A stretch of 64,000 nucleotides of DNA from Elymus sibiricus (Eukaryota; Streptophyta; Magnoliopsida; Poales; Poaceae), in contig CM077666.1 of NCBI GenBank assembly GCA_039707655.1, forward strand, positions 391,549,886-391,613,885. Reading direction: 5' to 3'. Both the position numbers and the translations under genes were made by a program. This document shows positions 45,809-55,616 of the stretch, one piece after another. Positions within the stretch are counted from its first letter, which is position 1. Every line of letters begins with the position of its first letter. The notes below the pieces were generated by a model. That model did not search any database. It had not been told where the DNA came from and saw only the letters and a list, made by a program, of their open reading frames with translations.

Positions 45809-46137
45809 AAAATTTAACGCGACCAGACCTGAAACACTTCCTGCACCCACCTGCAATGGCGTTCTATGCGCTTGACCCCCGGGAGGAAGCGCCGGGGGTC
45901 AAGCGCATAGAACGCCATTGCAGGTGGGACGGTGTCGTCAGCTCCGCCGGTGGGCGATGGTGGCGGCGATTGGGGTTTTTCTGGGGTTTGCAACTCTGGA
46001 GGAGAGGCAGGGGATTTGGCAGGTGAGGGAGGCAAAACCGAAGCGCCGGGTGAGGACTCTGGCAAGGCGCTAGCCATGAAACCAGGTGACGGGACTTTAG
46101 GCACCCAGATGGATGAACCGGTATTAGTGCCAGGGCA
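45809..46137 (-). repeat. Extra LINE 5' end with perfect 35-bp fold-back
   Basis: The 5' segment of the LINE (45553-45808) is present again at 45893-46137 with about ten percent difference, including a second ORF1 start MPKVPSPGFMASALPESSP. At the junction, 45846-45880 is the exact reverse complement of 45894-45928 (35 bp), with a 13-bp spacer. Both copies begin at the same LINE start, 'gccctggca' on the minus strand. Confidence 0.85.
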
Positions 46138-46145
46138 ATTTTTTT

Positions 46146-49100
46146 CAACAAGATAATTTTTGTCCCATTATATTTGGTAGACCTTTCTTGAATATCGTTA
46201 ATGCTGAAATTGATTGTGTTAAAGAGAAGGTTAGAGTTAAGTTTGGTGATATATCTCATGAATTTTATTTCTCTAAGTTTAGTAGACAATATCATGATAA
46301 AGAATTACCTAGTAAAGATGAAACTATTAGTCTTGCTTCTATTGCTGTACCTCCTACTGATCCTTTAGAACAATATTTGCTAGACCATGAGAATGATATG
46401 AATATGAATGAGAGAAATGAAATGGATGAGTTGTTCTTTAAACAAGCACCTATCCTTAAACATAATTTGCCTGTTGAAACCTTGGGAGAGCCACCTCCAC
46501 CCAAGGGTGATCCTGTGTTTGAATTGAAGCAATTACCTGATACACTTAAATATGCTTATCTTGATGAAAAGAAGATATATCCTGTTATTATTAGTGCTAA
46601 CCTTTCGGAGCATGAAGAAAGGAGATTTCTTAAAACTCTGAAGAAGCACCGTGCTGCTATTGGATATACTCTCGATGATCTTAAGGGCATTAGTCCCACT
46701 TTATGTCAGCATAAAATTCATATGGAGCCAGACGCTAAACCCGTTGTTGATCATCAAAGAAGGATGAATCCTAGAATGAAGGATGTGGTAAGAACTGAAA
46801 TATTAAAGCTTCTAGAGGCAGGTATAATTTATCCCATAGCTGATAGTAGATGGGTAAGTCTTGTTCATTGTGTTCCTAAGAAAGGAGGTATCACCATTGT
46901 TCCTAATGATAAAAATGAACTTATCCCACAAAGAATTGTAACTGGTTATAGGATGATTTCAGGAAATTAAATAAAGCTACTAGGAAAGATCGTTACCCCT
47001 TGCCTTTTATTGATCAAATGTTAGAAAGATTATCTAAGCATACACATTTTTGTTTCCTAGATGGTTATTCTGGTTTCTCTCAAATACATGTGTCACCTGA
47101 AGATCAAGAGAAAACCACCTTTTACTTGTCCTTTTGGAACTTATGCTTATCGTCGTATGCCTTTTGGTTTATGTAATGCACCTGCTACCTTTCCAAGATG
47201 TATGACTGTTATATTCACTGACTTTTGTGAAAAGATTGTTGAGGTTTTCATGGATGATTTCTCCGTTTATGGAACTTCTTTTGATGATTGCTTGAGCAAC
47301 CTTGATCGAGTTTTGCAGAGATGTGAAGAAACTAATCTTGTCTTGAATTGGGAGAAGTGCCACTTTATGGTGAATGAAGGTATAGTCCTTGGGCATAAAA
47401 TTTCTGAAAGAGGTATTGAAGTTGATAAAGCTAAAGTTGATGCTATTGAGAAAATGCCATGTCCTAAAGATATCAAATGTATATGAAGTTTCCTCGGTCA
47501 TGTTGGCTTCTATGGCAGGTTTATAGGCTGTGTTTGTTTCAGCTTTTGGAGCAGTTTTAGGATTGAAAAAAGCTGAAGCTGAAACAAACAGGTTATTTAG
47601 AACAGCTGTGGAACCACAGCCCAAAACTGTTTCGGGATATTTTCAGTGTAACAGCCTAAAGCTGGTCTCAGTGTACTTTTGGGCCAAAACTGTTTCCCTA
47701 GCCCCTCTATCTTTGGCGTTTGGTCATAATTATGTCGTAAATGCCACCGTAGGCATGACATATCTCTACGTTCGCCCCCCTCCTCCTGAAACATAGCGTT
47801 TTCACCAGCTCACAGTCATTTTCACAGCTACATTGCCAAACAGCTAACCTTCACTACAGTTGTTTCCTCACCACAGTAGTTTTGCTAGCACAACAAGTCC
47901 ATAGCTGAATCCGTCGAAACCGAAGCCCAAAAAAACACAGCCATAAAAGACTTCTCTAAAATTTCTAGGCCTCTTACTAATCTCTTGCAAAAAGATGTTC
48001 CATTTGTTATTGATAATGATTGTGTAGAAGCCTTTGAAATACTTAAGAAAGCCTTAATTTTTGCACGTATTGTTCAACCACCTGATTGGAACTTACCCTT
48101 TGAAATTATGTGTGATGCTAGTGATTATGCTGTTGGTGCTGTTCTAGGGTAAAGAGTTGATAAGAAGTTAAATGTTATTCATTATGCTAGCAAAACTCTA
48201 GACAGTGCTCAAAGAAATTATGCTACTACTGAGAAAGAATTTTTAGTAGTTGTGTTTGCATGTGATAAATTTAGATCTTACATTGTTTATTCCAAAGTTA
48301 CTATTCACACTGATCATGCTGCTATTAAATATCTTATGGAAAGAAAGATGCTAAACCTAGACTTATTAGGTGGGTTCTTTTGCTACAAGAATTTGATTTG
48401 CATATTGTTGATAGAAAGGGAGCTGAGAATCCCGTAGCTGATAATTTGTCTAGAATGGAAAATGTTCTTGATGACCCACTTCCTATTAATGATGATTTCC
48501 CTGATGAACAATTAGCTATCATAAATGCTTCTCATAATACCCCATGGTATGCAGACTATGCTAATTACATTGTTGCTAAATATATACCACCTAGTTTCAC
48601 ATACCAACAAAAGAAAAAGTTTTTCTTTCATCTAAGACATTACTTTCGGGATGACCCACACTTATATAAAGAAGGAGTAGATGGTATTATTAGACGTTGT
48701 GTACCTGAGCATGAACAGGAACAAATCCTATGTAAGTGCCACTCCGAGGCATATGGAGGACACCATGCGGGAGACAGAACTGCACACAAGGTATTACAAT
48801 CTGGTTTTTATTGGCCTACTCTTTTCAAAGATGCACGTAAGTTTGTCCTTTCTTGTGATGAATGTCAAAGAATTGGTAGTGTTGGTAGACGTCAGGAAAT
48901 GCCTATGAATTATTCACTTGTTATTGAACCATTTGATGTTTGGGGTTTTGATTATATGGGACCTTTTCCTAAATCCAATGGATATACTCATATTCTAGTT
49001 GCTGTTGATTAGGTTACTAAGTGGGTAGAAGCTATTCCAACTAGTAGTGCTGATCATAACACTTCTATTAAAATGCTTAAAGAAGTTATATTCCCGAGGT

Positions 49101-49872
49101 TTGGAGTCCCTAGATATTTAATGACTGATGGTGGTTCACATTTTATTCATCCTGCTTTTCGTAAATTGCTTGATAAATATGATGTTAACCATAGAATTGC
49201 ATCTCCTTATCATCCTCAGTCTAGTGGTCAAGTTGAATTAACTAATAGAGAAATAAAATTAATTTTGCAAAAGACCGTTAATAGATCTAGAAAGAATTGG
49301 TCTATGAAACTTGATGATGCATTATGGGCTTACAGAACTGCTTATAAAAATCCTATGGGTATGTCTCCATATAAAATGGTTTATGGAAAAGCATGTCATT
49401 TACCTCTTGAGTTAGAACATAAAGCATATTGGGCAATTAAAAACTTAACTATGATTTTAAACTTGCCGGTGAAAAGAGGTTATTTGATATTAGCTCTCTA
49501 GATGAATGGAGAACCCAAGCTTATGAAAATGCCAATTTGTTTAAAGAAAAAGTTAAAAGATGGCATGATAAGACAATTCAAAAACAGGAATTCAAAGTAG
49601 GTGATCATGTTCTATTATACAATTCTCATTTAATATTTTTTGCAGGAAAACTTCTCTCTAAATGGGAAGGACCATACATCGTCGAAGAAGTTTATCGCTT
49701 CGGAGCCATCAAAATAAACAACTCCGAAGGCACTAATCTGAGAGTTGTTAATGGGCAAAGAATTAAACATTATATCTCAGGTAAACCCATTAATGTTGAA
49801 ACTAATATTATTCAAACAATGACACCGGAAGAGCATATAGAGGAAACCTTCCGGAACGCTCCAGAATCCTGA
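46146..49872 (+). pseudogene. Pol of element C: RT, RNase H, integrase
   Basis: Continues the protein cut by the LINE. Near the start 'GRPFLNIVNAEIDCVKEK' is the end of the protease region. RT follows: 'LKKHRAAIGYTLDDLKGISP', 'LLEAGIIYPIADSRWVS', 'MPFGLCNAPATFPRCM' and the catalytic 'VEVFMDDFSVYG'. A small deletion near 46957 removes part of the RMCIDFR motif and shifts frame. After the MITE comes RNase H ('PFEIMCDASDYAVGAVLG', '[13 protein letters not shown]'). The integrase zinc finger is in '[17 protein letters not shown]' and 'CDECQRIGS', and the core in '[12 protein letters not shown]', '[10 protein letters not shown]' and '[12 protein letters not shown]'. It ends 'EEHIEETFRNAPES'. Stops, for example at 48150 and 49010, and frameshifts near 48370 and 49465 make it non-functional. 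Confidence 0.93.
47526..47942. mobile_element. MITE in the RT/RNase H junction of element C
   Basis: 417 bp with terminal inverted repeats starting GGCTGTGTTT on both ends (10 of 10, then imperfect for about 12 more bases) and the 3-bp duplication ata (47523-47525 and 47943-47945). Removing the insert and one ata restores the conserved codons for RFIKDFSK. A 3-bp duplication fits PIF/Harbinger or CACTA-type MITEs; it has no coding capacity. The superfamily is uncertain. Confidence 0.8.
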
Positions 49873-50294
49873 AAAGGAGTAGGTATGTGGTACGGTAAGT
49901 AAACCGACTCCAAAACTTCCATAAAAGTACTTTCTGTCCGTTTTGGAATATTTAAAAAATTAGGAAAATAATAAACAGTCCAAAAAGTGCACGAGGAGGT
50001 GACAAGCCTGGGGGGTACGCCCTACCCCCAGGGCGCGCCTACCAGGTTTGTGGCTCCCTCGTGGACTTTGCCGACTCTGTTTTTCTTCCATATTACTTGT
50101 TCTGCACGGGAAAAATTCATTATATATACTTATGGGTGTTTTGACCACCGTACCACAAGTTTCTCCTCTGTTCTTGTTTCGGGCTATTTTTCTGACAGAT
50201 CTAGATTGCCATGGCTCCCCGAAGACTCTGCACCAAGCACCGGATTGTTCAACCTTCACCCGGCAAATGTCCTTTCAGCGAAGTATATTATGAG
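49873..50294 (+). other. 3' non-coding tail of element C
   Basis: 422 bp after the pol stop, with GC-rich phrases ('gcctggggggtacgcccta') also seen in the LTRs of this lineage. It is cut by element D at 50294; the left target duplication should be atgag (50290-50294). Confidence 0.65.
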
Positions 50295-51958
50295 TGTTGG
50301 TGCAATATTTGCCCTCTTGTGTTTTGGAGATTGTTGACAGAAACAGGCATGGACTGATTTGTTTGCTAGTGCACACAGAGAGAAATAGTCCATGCAGTAC
50401 CGAAGAAAATGCTGTCTCCGGTGTCAATTTCGAGGAACTTCACCGAAGAATATCTGCACAGCAGAGGAGAATGAGCTACATCTGATTGAAGTCATGTAGG
50501 CGAGAAGATTGATGTGAACGAAGTAACCCCTCGAAAATTTACTGCTGACACGAAGCAATTGGTTCGGAGATTCTATGCGAAGAATATTAACTGCAGCAAT
50601 GGAAGACGAAGACGAAGTGAAGACGTAGCATTCTTTTCGTTGTTCTTCTTTCATTTAATTGAGTCATAGGACCTCCGTACTATTAAGAGGGGTATAGGTT
50701 CTTGAAGCTTAGATCCGCTGTGATGCTTAGCCCAAACCTATGCAAGACTGAGAGAAATCTGTTTATGCTTCGAATGATTACCTGCCAGCAGAAGACGTTG
50801 TTCTTTGTTGCTGCAGGAGATATCTTTCGAACTTAGGAGTTAGCATTACTTGCTCCGCAAGGAATGTTACCGTTGTGCTCAAATTCCGTTGGACTCGTGT
50901 CGTTCGGCCGTTGGCTGCTCCACATGTCCAATTTGGTCTTTTCCCTTCAGGGAAGGCTGTGGCTATAAATAGCCAGCCCGCTCCAACGTTGCCCGTTGGC
51001 TGCTCCGCTTAAGATTTCTGAAAAGATTGATTGAGCATCCCCTTTCCGAGAGATTTGAGTTTAAGATCCACCGAGAGAAAAATCAAGAGCCGAAAACTTA
51101 GACAGTGGTTGAGCATCACAGTAGTTCTGAGTTAGAGTTCTTGTACCTATTACTCTTGAGAGCTGTGCACTCTCTAGACAGATAGGTGTCGGCTCGAGTG
51201 TTGAAGAGTAATTGTCTTCACCGAGCAAGATCTTCAGCAACCAAGAGTCATTGTGGTTCACGAAGAAGTCTGTCGAAGGTTTGGAGATCGCCGACAAGTA
51301 TCTACCACGAGTGAAATCAACTGGAGTCTGATCAGCTCTGAGTTGAAGGAGAATAGGGTGAAGAGAGTTTATCTTCTGTGTTAAATCACAACCCCTCCAA
51401 CCAGACGTATTCCTTTGGCAGAAGGGCGAACTGGTCTACCAAATTCATCTGTCGCCATCGAGCACCACTGGTTCATTCTACATTACTGCTTTTCCTTCAG
51501 CAGTTTACTTTCGTGTTCTGTGTCGATAGTTTTATCTGATCATTCATTGCTCATTACTTATCTTTCACATTCTCATCATACTTTTCTGTCATCTCAGTCT
51601 AATCTATTTCTCTTCGTACTTCCGCATGTCAGCGTAATTTCATTCAGCCCCGTATCCATTCACCTTGTCATTATTTCCCTTGCATTTCCATCGCAGTTCA
51701 TATCTTGTTTTTTCTCGTGCTACAGCATCTGTTCATATATTGATTTTCCCTCATATCTATCAAACCTCTGATATTCTTTGATCGAACAATTACTGCTTGC
51801 TACTTCGATAGATATGCTCCTTAATAGTGAGCTTGATTGAGTGCTTGTCTACCGAACCTTGTTTCTGCTGCTGTGTTTGGGATCAGTTCAAAACATTCAC
51901 AAGAATTTTTGAATCTCCCATTCTCCCCCCTCTGGTCGATATACTCTCGGTCCTAACA
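50295..51958 (+). repeat. 5' LTR of element D
   Basis: 1,664 bp, TG to CA ('ggtcctaaca'). A TATA box TATAAATA lies at 50964-50971 in 'ggctataaatagccagcc'. Confidence 0.9.
50964..50971 (+). promoter_or_regulatory. TATA box in the LTR of element D
   Basis: TATAAATA in the middle of the LTR, at a fitting place for start of the genomic RNA in the following 30-40 bases. Confidence 0.6.
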
Positions 51959-51960
51959 AT

Positions 51961-51972
51961 TGGTATCAGAGC
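51961..51972 (+). other. Primer binding site (initiator tRNA-Met) of element D
   Basis: TGGTATCAGAGC, two bases past the LTR, is the standard Copia primer site. Confidence 0.92.
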
Positions 51973-52025
51973 GGGTTCTCCCTGTCTCTGTTTATTAAAG
52001 GTCTAACAACCTTGGAGTTCTGAGT

Positions 52026-54453
52026 ATGTCGTATGCAGGTAGATCCTCGCACTCTGAAGGGTTTCCTATCTTCGATGGAAATGACTATGTCTACTGGAAA
52101 GAGCGAATGAAAATCAGACTTCAAGCTATCAACATGGAACTTTGACAAATTGTAGAAAATGGATACACAGTTCAGCACCCTGATGCTCCTACTTCCGATG
52201 ACAAAGCTATAATGCGGTTGAATGCTCAAGCAAAAGATATTATCTATGACAGTATCTCGAAAGACATTTTCATTCGGTTCTGAAAGCTTGACACTGCCAA
52301 GCAACTATGGGTGCCATCAAAAATGTTCAGGAAGAATTCATTGCTAGAACAGATCCACACACTGATATGCTTCGTGCCATGTTCGCTGGATTTAGAAGTC
52401 TTCATAGGGAAAGTGCTATGGAACTCACTGATCGGTTGACAAATATTGTTGAAAGACTTCATTAACGAGGAGTAACAGATATCACCGATAGAGATGTGGT
52501 CAACAAGCTACTGAGTGCTCTTGATGCAACTTTCGATCCAATCGTAGCTGAAATCAAGCAAAGACCAGACTATGAAGAACTTCAGTACGTCGAGGTCATG
52601 ACGCTGTTATCTATTCATGAAGAAAAGATGGAACTTGAAAATGGGTATCAAGAATCTTCTTCGGAAAGCGAAGGAGAAATTCTTTCACACTATGGCAGTT
52701 CATAGGAAGAAGATATCGAGAATTAACACTTTATCACAAGAGAACTGGAAATGCTCACAGAAAGACTAGGTGATCTCAGAAGACAGAATCTGTGCCTCAC
52801 AAATGATGATGAAGTTGATTTGCCTAAATCTTCAAGAAAATTTCCTCCGAAAGAAATAAAGTGCTTAAAGTGCAAACAATTCGGTCACTACATAGCAGAC
52901 TGTCCTTGCTGGGAACTAAATGAAAAACCTAGCAACAGATGGATTTATCTTCACTGCACTAGATTCCCTCGAATGGACTGTCACACTAAGCTATCGAAGA
53001 AGAATGAATTCTTCTCATCCTCTTCGAAGAGACTAGTCACTGACGCACAATCCAAAGCTACCATTGAATCTAATATGAAGAGAATATCGCAGCTGACTAG
53101 AGTATGTGCTGAAATGAATATGGAATCTGAAGATGAGACATCCGAATCCGAATCTGAAGACGAAGAACTTCACAGAAGTTTGGGAAGAGGCAATGCATTC
53201 CTCGCTCATGAATCATCCGAGAAGTCACTCGAATCAGACACTGATGATATTCCTTCACATGATGATGAACCAATCGCACTCTGTCTTATGGCAAAAACCT
53301 CAAAGGATCAGGTATCAGCAAGGCACCGAAAATCTATGACTGAATATTCCTTTGAATACATTGCCTATGCTAAACTTGTTAAGATTGCAAAATCTCAACA
53401 AGATGAGCTTGAAAAACTTGAGATAAATCTCAGGAAAACTGAAGGATTACTAGTCGAAGAGATGGAGAAGAATCAAGAGTTGACTGAAAAGCATGATGCT
53501 TTTTCTTCAACGATTGATGATCTTTCCAAATGATATGATTCTCTTGCAGTCGACTACGAGAGTTTATCAGATGAACTCCTTAGCAGGAATCAAGAACTCG
53601 AGTCACTGAAAGAGTCTTATAACATGCTTGCGAAAGAAAAAGCTTCTCTCTTCGCCGAGCAATCTAACAACCTTCCTGATGATTTTTTGCCTCCTTGCTT
53701 AAAATGCCTAGAACGTAGCAATGCTGATTCGAATGCTGAAACATCCATTGCTACCATCGAGAATATTGCAACCAATATGAATGATATCTCTAACCCCTCT
53801 TCCGAGGAATTTGTTGCTATCTCTGATGAAAATTGCAGGCTAAAGAACTTGCTTGAGACAGAAATGCTAAAGAGCCTCAAAGGGCATCAAACACTCTGTT
53901 ATGTGCTCAAGAAGTCAATACTGCACAAAAATCCCCGAAAGGAAGGATTGGGTTTCGAAAGGAAACTCAACGTTGATGGAACCTACTGGACTCCCAAGCA
54001 ATATCCTCGAACAAGTTGGGTTCTTGCTAAAAGCAAAACTCTCGAACCTGCACTCCTCTCTGGATATGACACTCCCATTCCTGTTGTTTCTGACGAGTCT
54101 GATGACTCAAACTACAAACTCTTCAAACAACAGAATGGTAAGGTTTTCGCTCACTATGTTGGGACTAACTGCAGGTCTGGCTCACCCAAGAAGCAAATCT
54201 GGGTGAAGAAGTGCATCACTGAAAATTTATGTGTCACTGCTAACCTGAATATGCAGAGTAATTCTCTTCGAGGAAATGATAATCACTCGCAGATTGGCAC
54301 TAAAACTTCCTCGAATGGATATCAGTCAAACTTTCGACAAAAGGAGTACATGCGTATCTCCTCGAATCATTATGCTCATGTCTCTGGGAACAATTTCAAT
54401 GCTTACTCATATGATTACTCTCGAAATGCACATGTGAACCACAGAAATCAATG
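52026..54453 (+). pseudogene. Gag of Copia element D
   Basis: Starts MSYAGRSSHSEGFPIFDGND at 52026, 68 bases after the LTR. The UBN2-type gag core follows ('YVYWKERMKIRLQAINMEL', 'RLTNIVERLH', 'ELQYVEVMTLLSIHEEKMEL'). A zinc knuckle CLKCKQFGHYIADC lies at about 52862-52903. A long acidic and coiled-coil part comes next ('QQDELEKLEINLRKTEGLL'), then the Maximus-like block 'GLGFERKLNVDGTYWTPKQY' and 'VFAHYVGTNCRSGSPKKQIW'. There is one frameshift near 52308 and stops at 52143, 52281, 52464, 52703, 52724 and 53531. The frame then ends naturally at 54451-54453 without running into pol. Gag would coat the RNA and form the particle; the present copy cannot make it. Confidence 0.88.
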
Positions 54454-55616
54454 AAGGAACGTCCTTGCTCAGTCGAGACAAATGAGGTCTACGCCACCCA
54501 CACAAGTGTGGGTTGCGAGAAAGAACTAACTCTTCTTGCAGGAACTTTCTCTCAAGGATTCTATTCGTTTATCTTTAGCCCTGAGATCTATCTTGTTGGT
54601 GTTGGTTCTTTGCGTTTATTAGTTCTCAGTTTGTTGTTTGTCTTCGACTTGCCCTGTTTGTGTTTTCTCCGATGAACAACTCACTCATGGCTCGTCGTTT
54701 GGTGTTTCTTCTCATCTGGCTGAGTGTTTTGTTTCGGACCCTTTTATCCTTCTATTCTTTCTCATCCAAATCTATGCTATCCGTCGTAAGCATGTAATTT
54801 GATCTGAAGAAGATCTCTCTCCGACATCCTTGGTCGCGAAAGAAATCAACTTCAAACTTTTATCCATTTTTGGCGTTCTGCCCTTCAAACCTTTCGACCT
54901 CCCGCACTCTTCCTGAGTCTCTCGCAAAAAACGGTTGCCACATGCCCATGATCTCCACAATCGTGATCGTGTCCGTCGAATGCGGAACGTCCAGGAATTG
55001 TGGGCCGTAGATTTCGGAGAGGAGGTTCAGCTCTCCAGCTATAAATATCCCTCACCACGTTGCCTCTTCTTCCTCAGTTCCTCAAACCCTCGTTCCACCT
55101 CCACCCGAGCCCGTGCTCGAAGCAACTCCGGCGAGATGCTCCGCCGCGCTACTCCGGTGGAATCTCGTCGTAGCTGATCACGCCGGTGCAGTAATCTTCC
55201 TCCCGAATTGCCATAGTTGATCTAAGTTGCCAACTTAGGGCACTTGGATCCGGAACTGCTCCTTTCCATATCTCTGTTCTTAGGGCAGTTCTTACCGATG
55301 CAATTTACTTCGATTTATTTCACCATGGTAGATCTTTAGGAATCACTAGGACTTGACTTGTACGGTTTGTAGATCTTCCTCGTACTGGTTTTCCTAATCT
55401 AGGGTTCATGTGTAATTATCCGAAAGATTAGATAGCTATCAACCTGCCTAGAATTTTTCTGTGGTTAGCTTGTAAATTCTATCGATGATATCTTTTTGTA
55501 TTACCATGTGTTCCTTGTTGGACTCCCTCAAAATCATTTTCGTTCAAAATCTTTTTGTGCATGTTTATGACCCTACCCTATTTTCTCTCGCATCTATTCT
55601 ATTTCACAGGTTGGTC
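54454..55616 (+). promoter_or_regulatory. Internal promoter-like leader of the 3' ORF in element D
   Basis: 1.16 kb without a gene between gag and the 3' ORF. It has the layout of a plant gene start: a TATA box CTATAAATA at 55038-55046, a GC-rich pyrimidine leader ('ttcctcagttcctcaaaccc'), then an AT-rich stretch resembling a leader intron. That stretch ends in a pyrimidine-rich tract and the acceptor TTTCACAG at 55602-55609, eight bases before the ATG at 55617. No donor can be assigned with confidence. The same CTATAAATA core is in the LTR. The arrangement suggests a separate transcript for the 3' ORF. Confidence 0.5.

Larger units (their letters stand above)
35625..46145 (-). mobile_element. 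L1-type LINE, apparently full length
   Basis: Inserted minus-strand in the protease-RT region of element C, with the target duplication caacaagataat at 35613-35624 and 46146-46157 (possibly extending into the following T run). The left end shows a short T tract (35625-35632), the complement of the poly(A) tail. It encodes ORF1 (45773 down to 39562) and ORF2 (39412 down to 35772). A Gypsy element (39961-44184) interrupts ORF1. Net length is about 6.3 kb, in the range for full-length plant LINEs. The 5' end carries an extra partial copy with an inverted segment (45809-46137). Confidence 0.9.
32599..50294 (+). mobile_element. Athila-type Gypsy element C, with gag-pol, 3' end outside
   Basis: It has a 5' LTR at 32599-34108, a tRNA-Asp primer site at 34120, and one polyprotein of gag, protease, RT, RNase H and integrase in Gypsy order, ending near 49872. 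It is interrupted by a LINE (35625-46145) and a MITE (47526-47942), and cut at 50294 by Copia element D. Its 3' LTR is not in the window. Base 32594-32598 (gtaga) should be the left target duplication. The frame contains several stops and small indels. Confidence 0.87.

Noticed and set aside
45465..46156. Plus-strand Gly-rich open frames near the LINE 5' end
   Set aside because: They are the complement of the Pro/Ser-rich ORF1 N-terminus and its duplicate.
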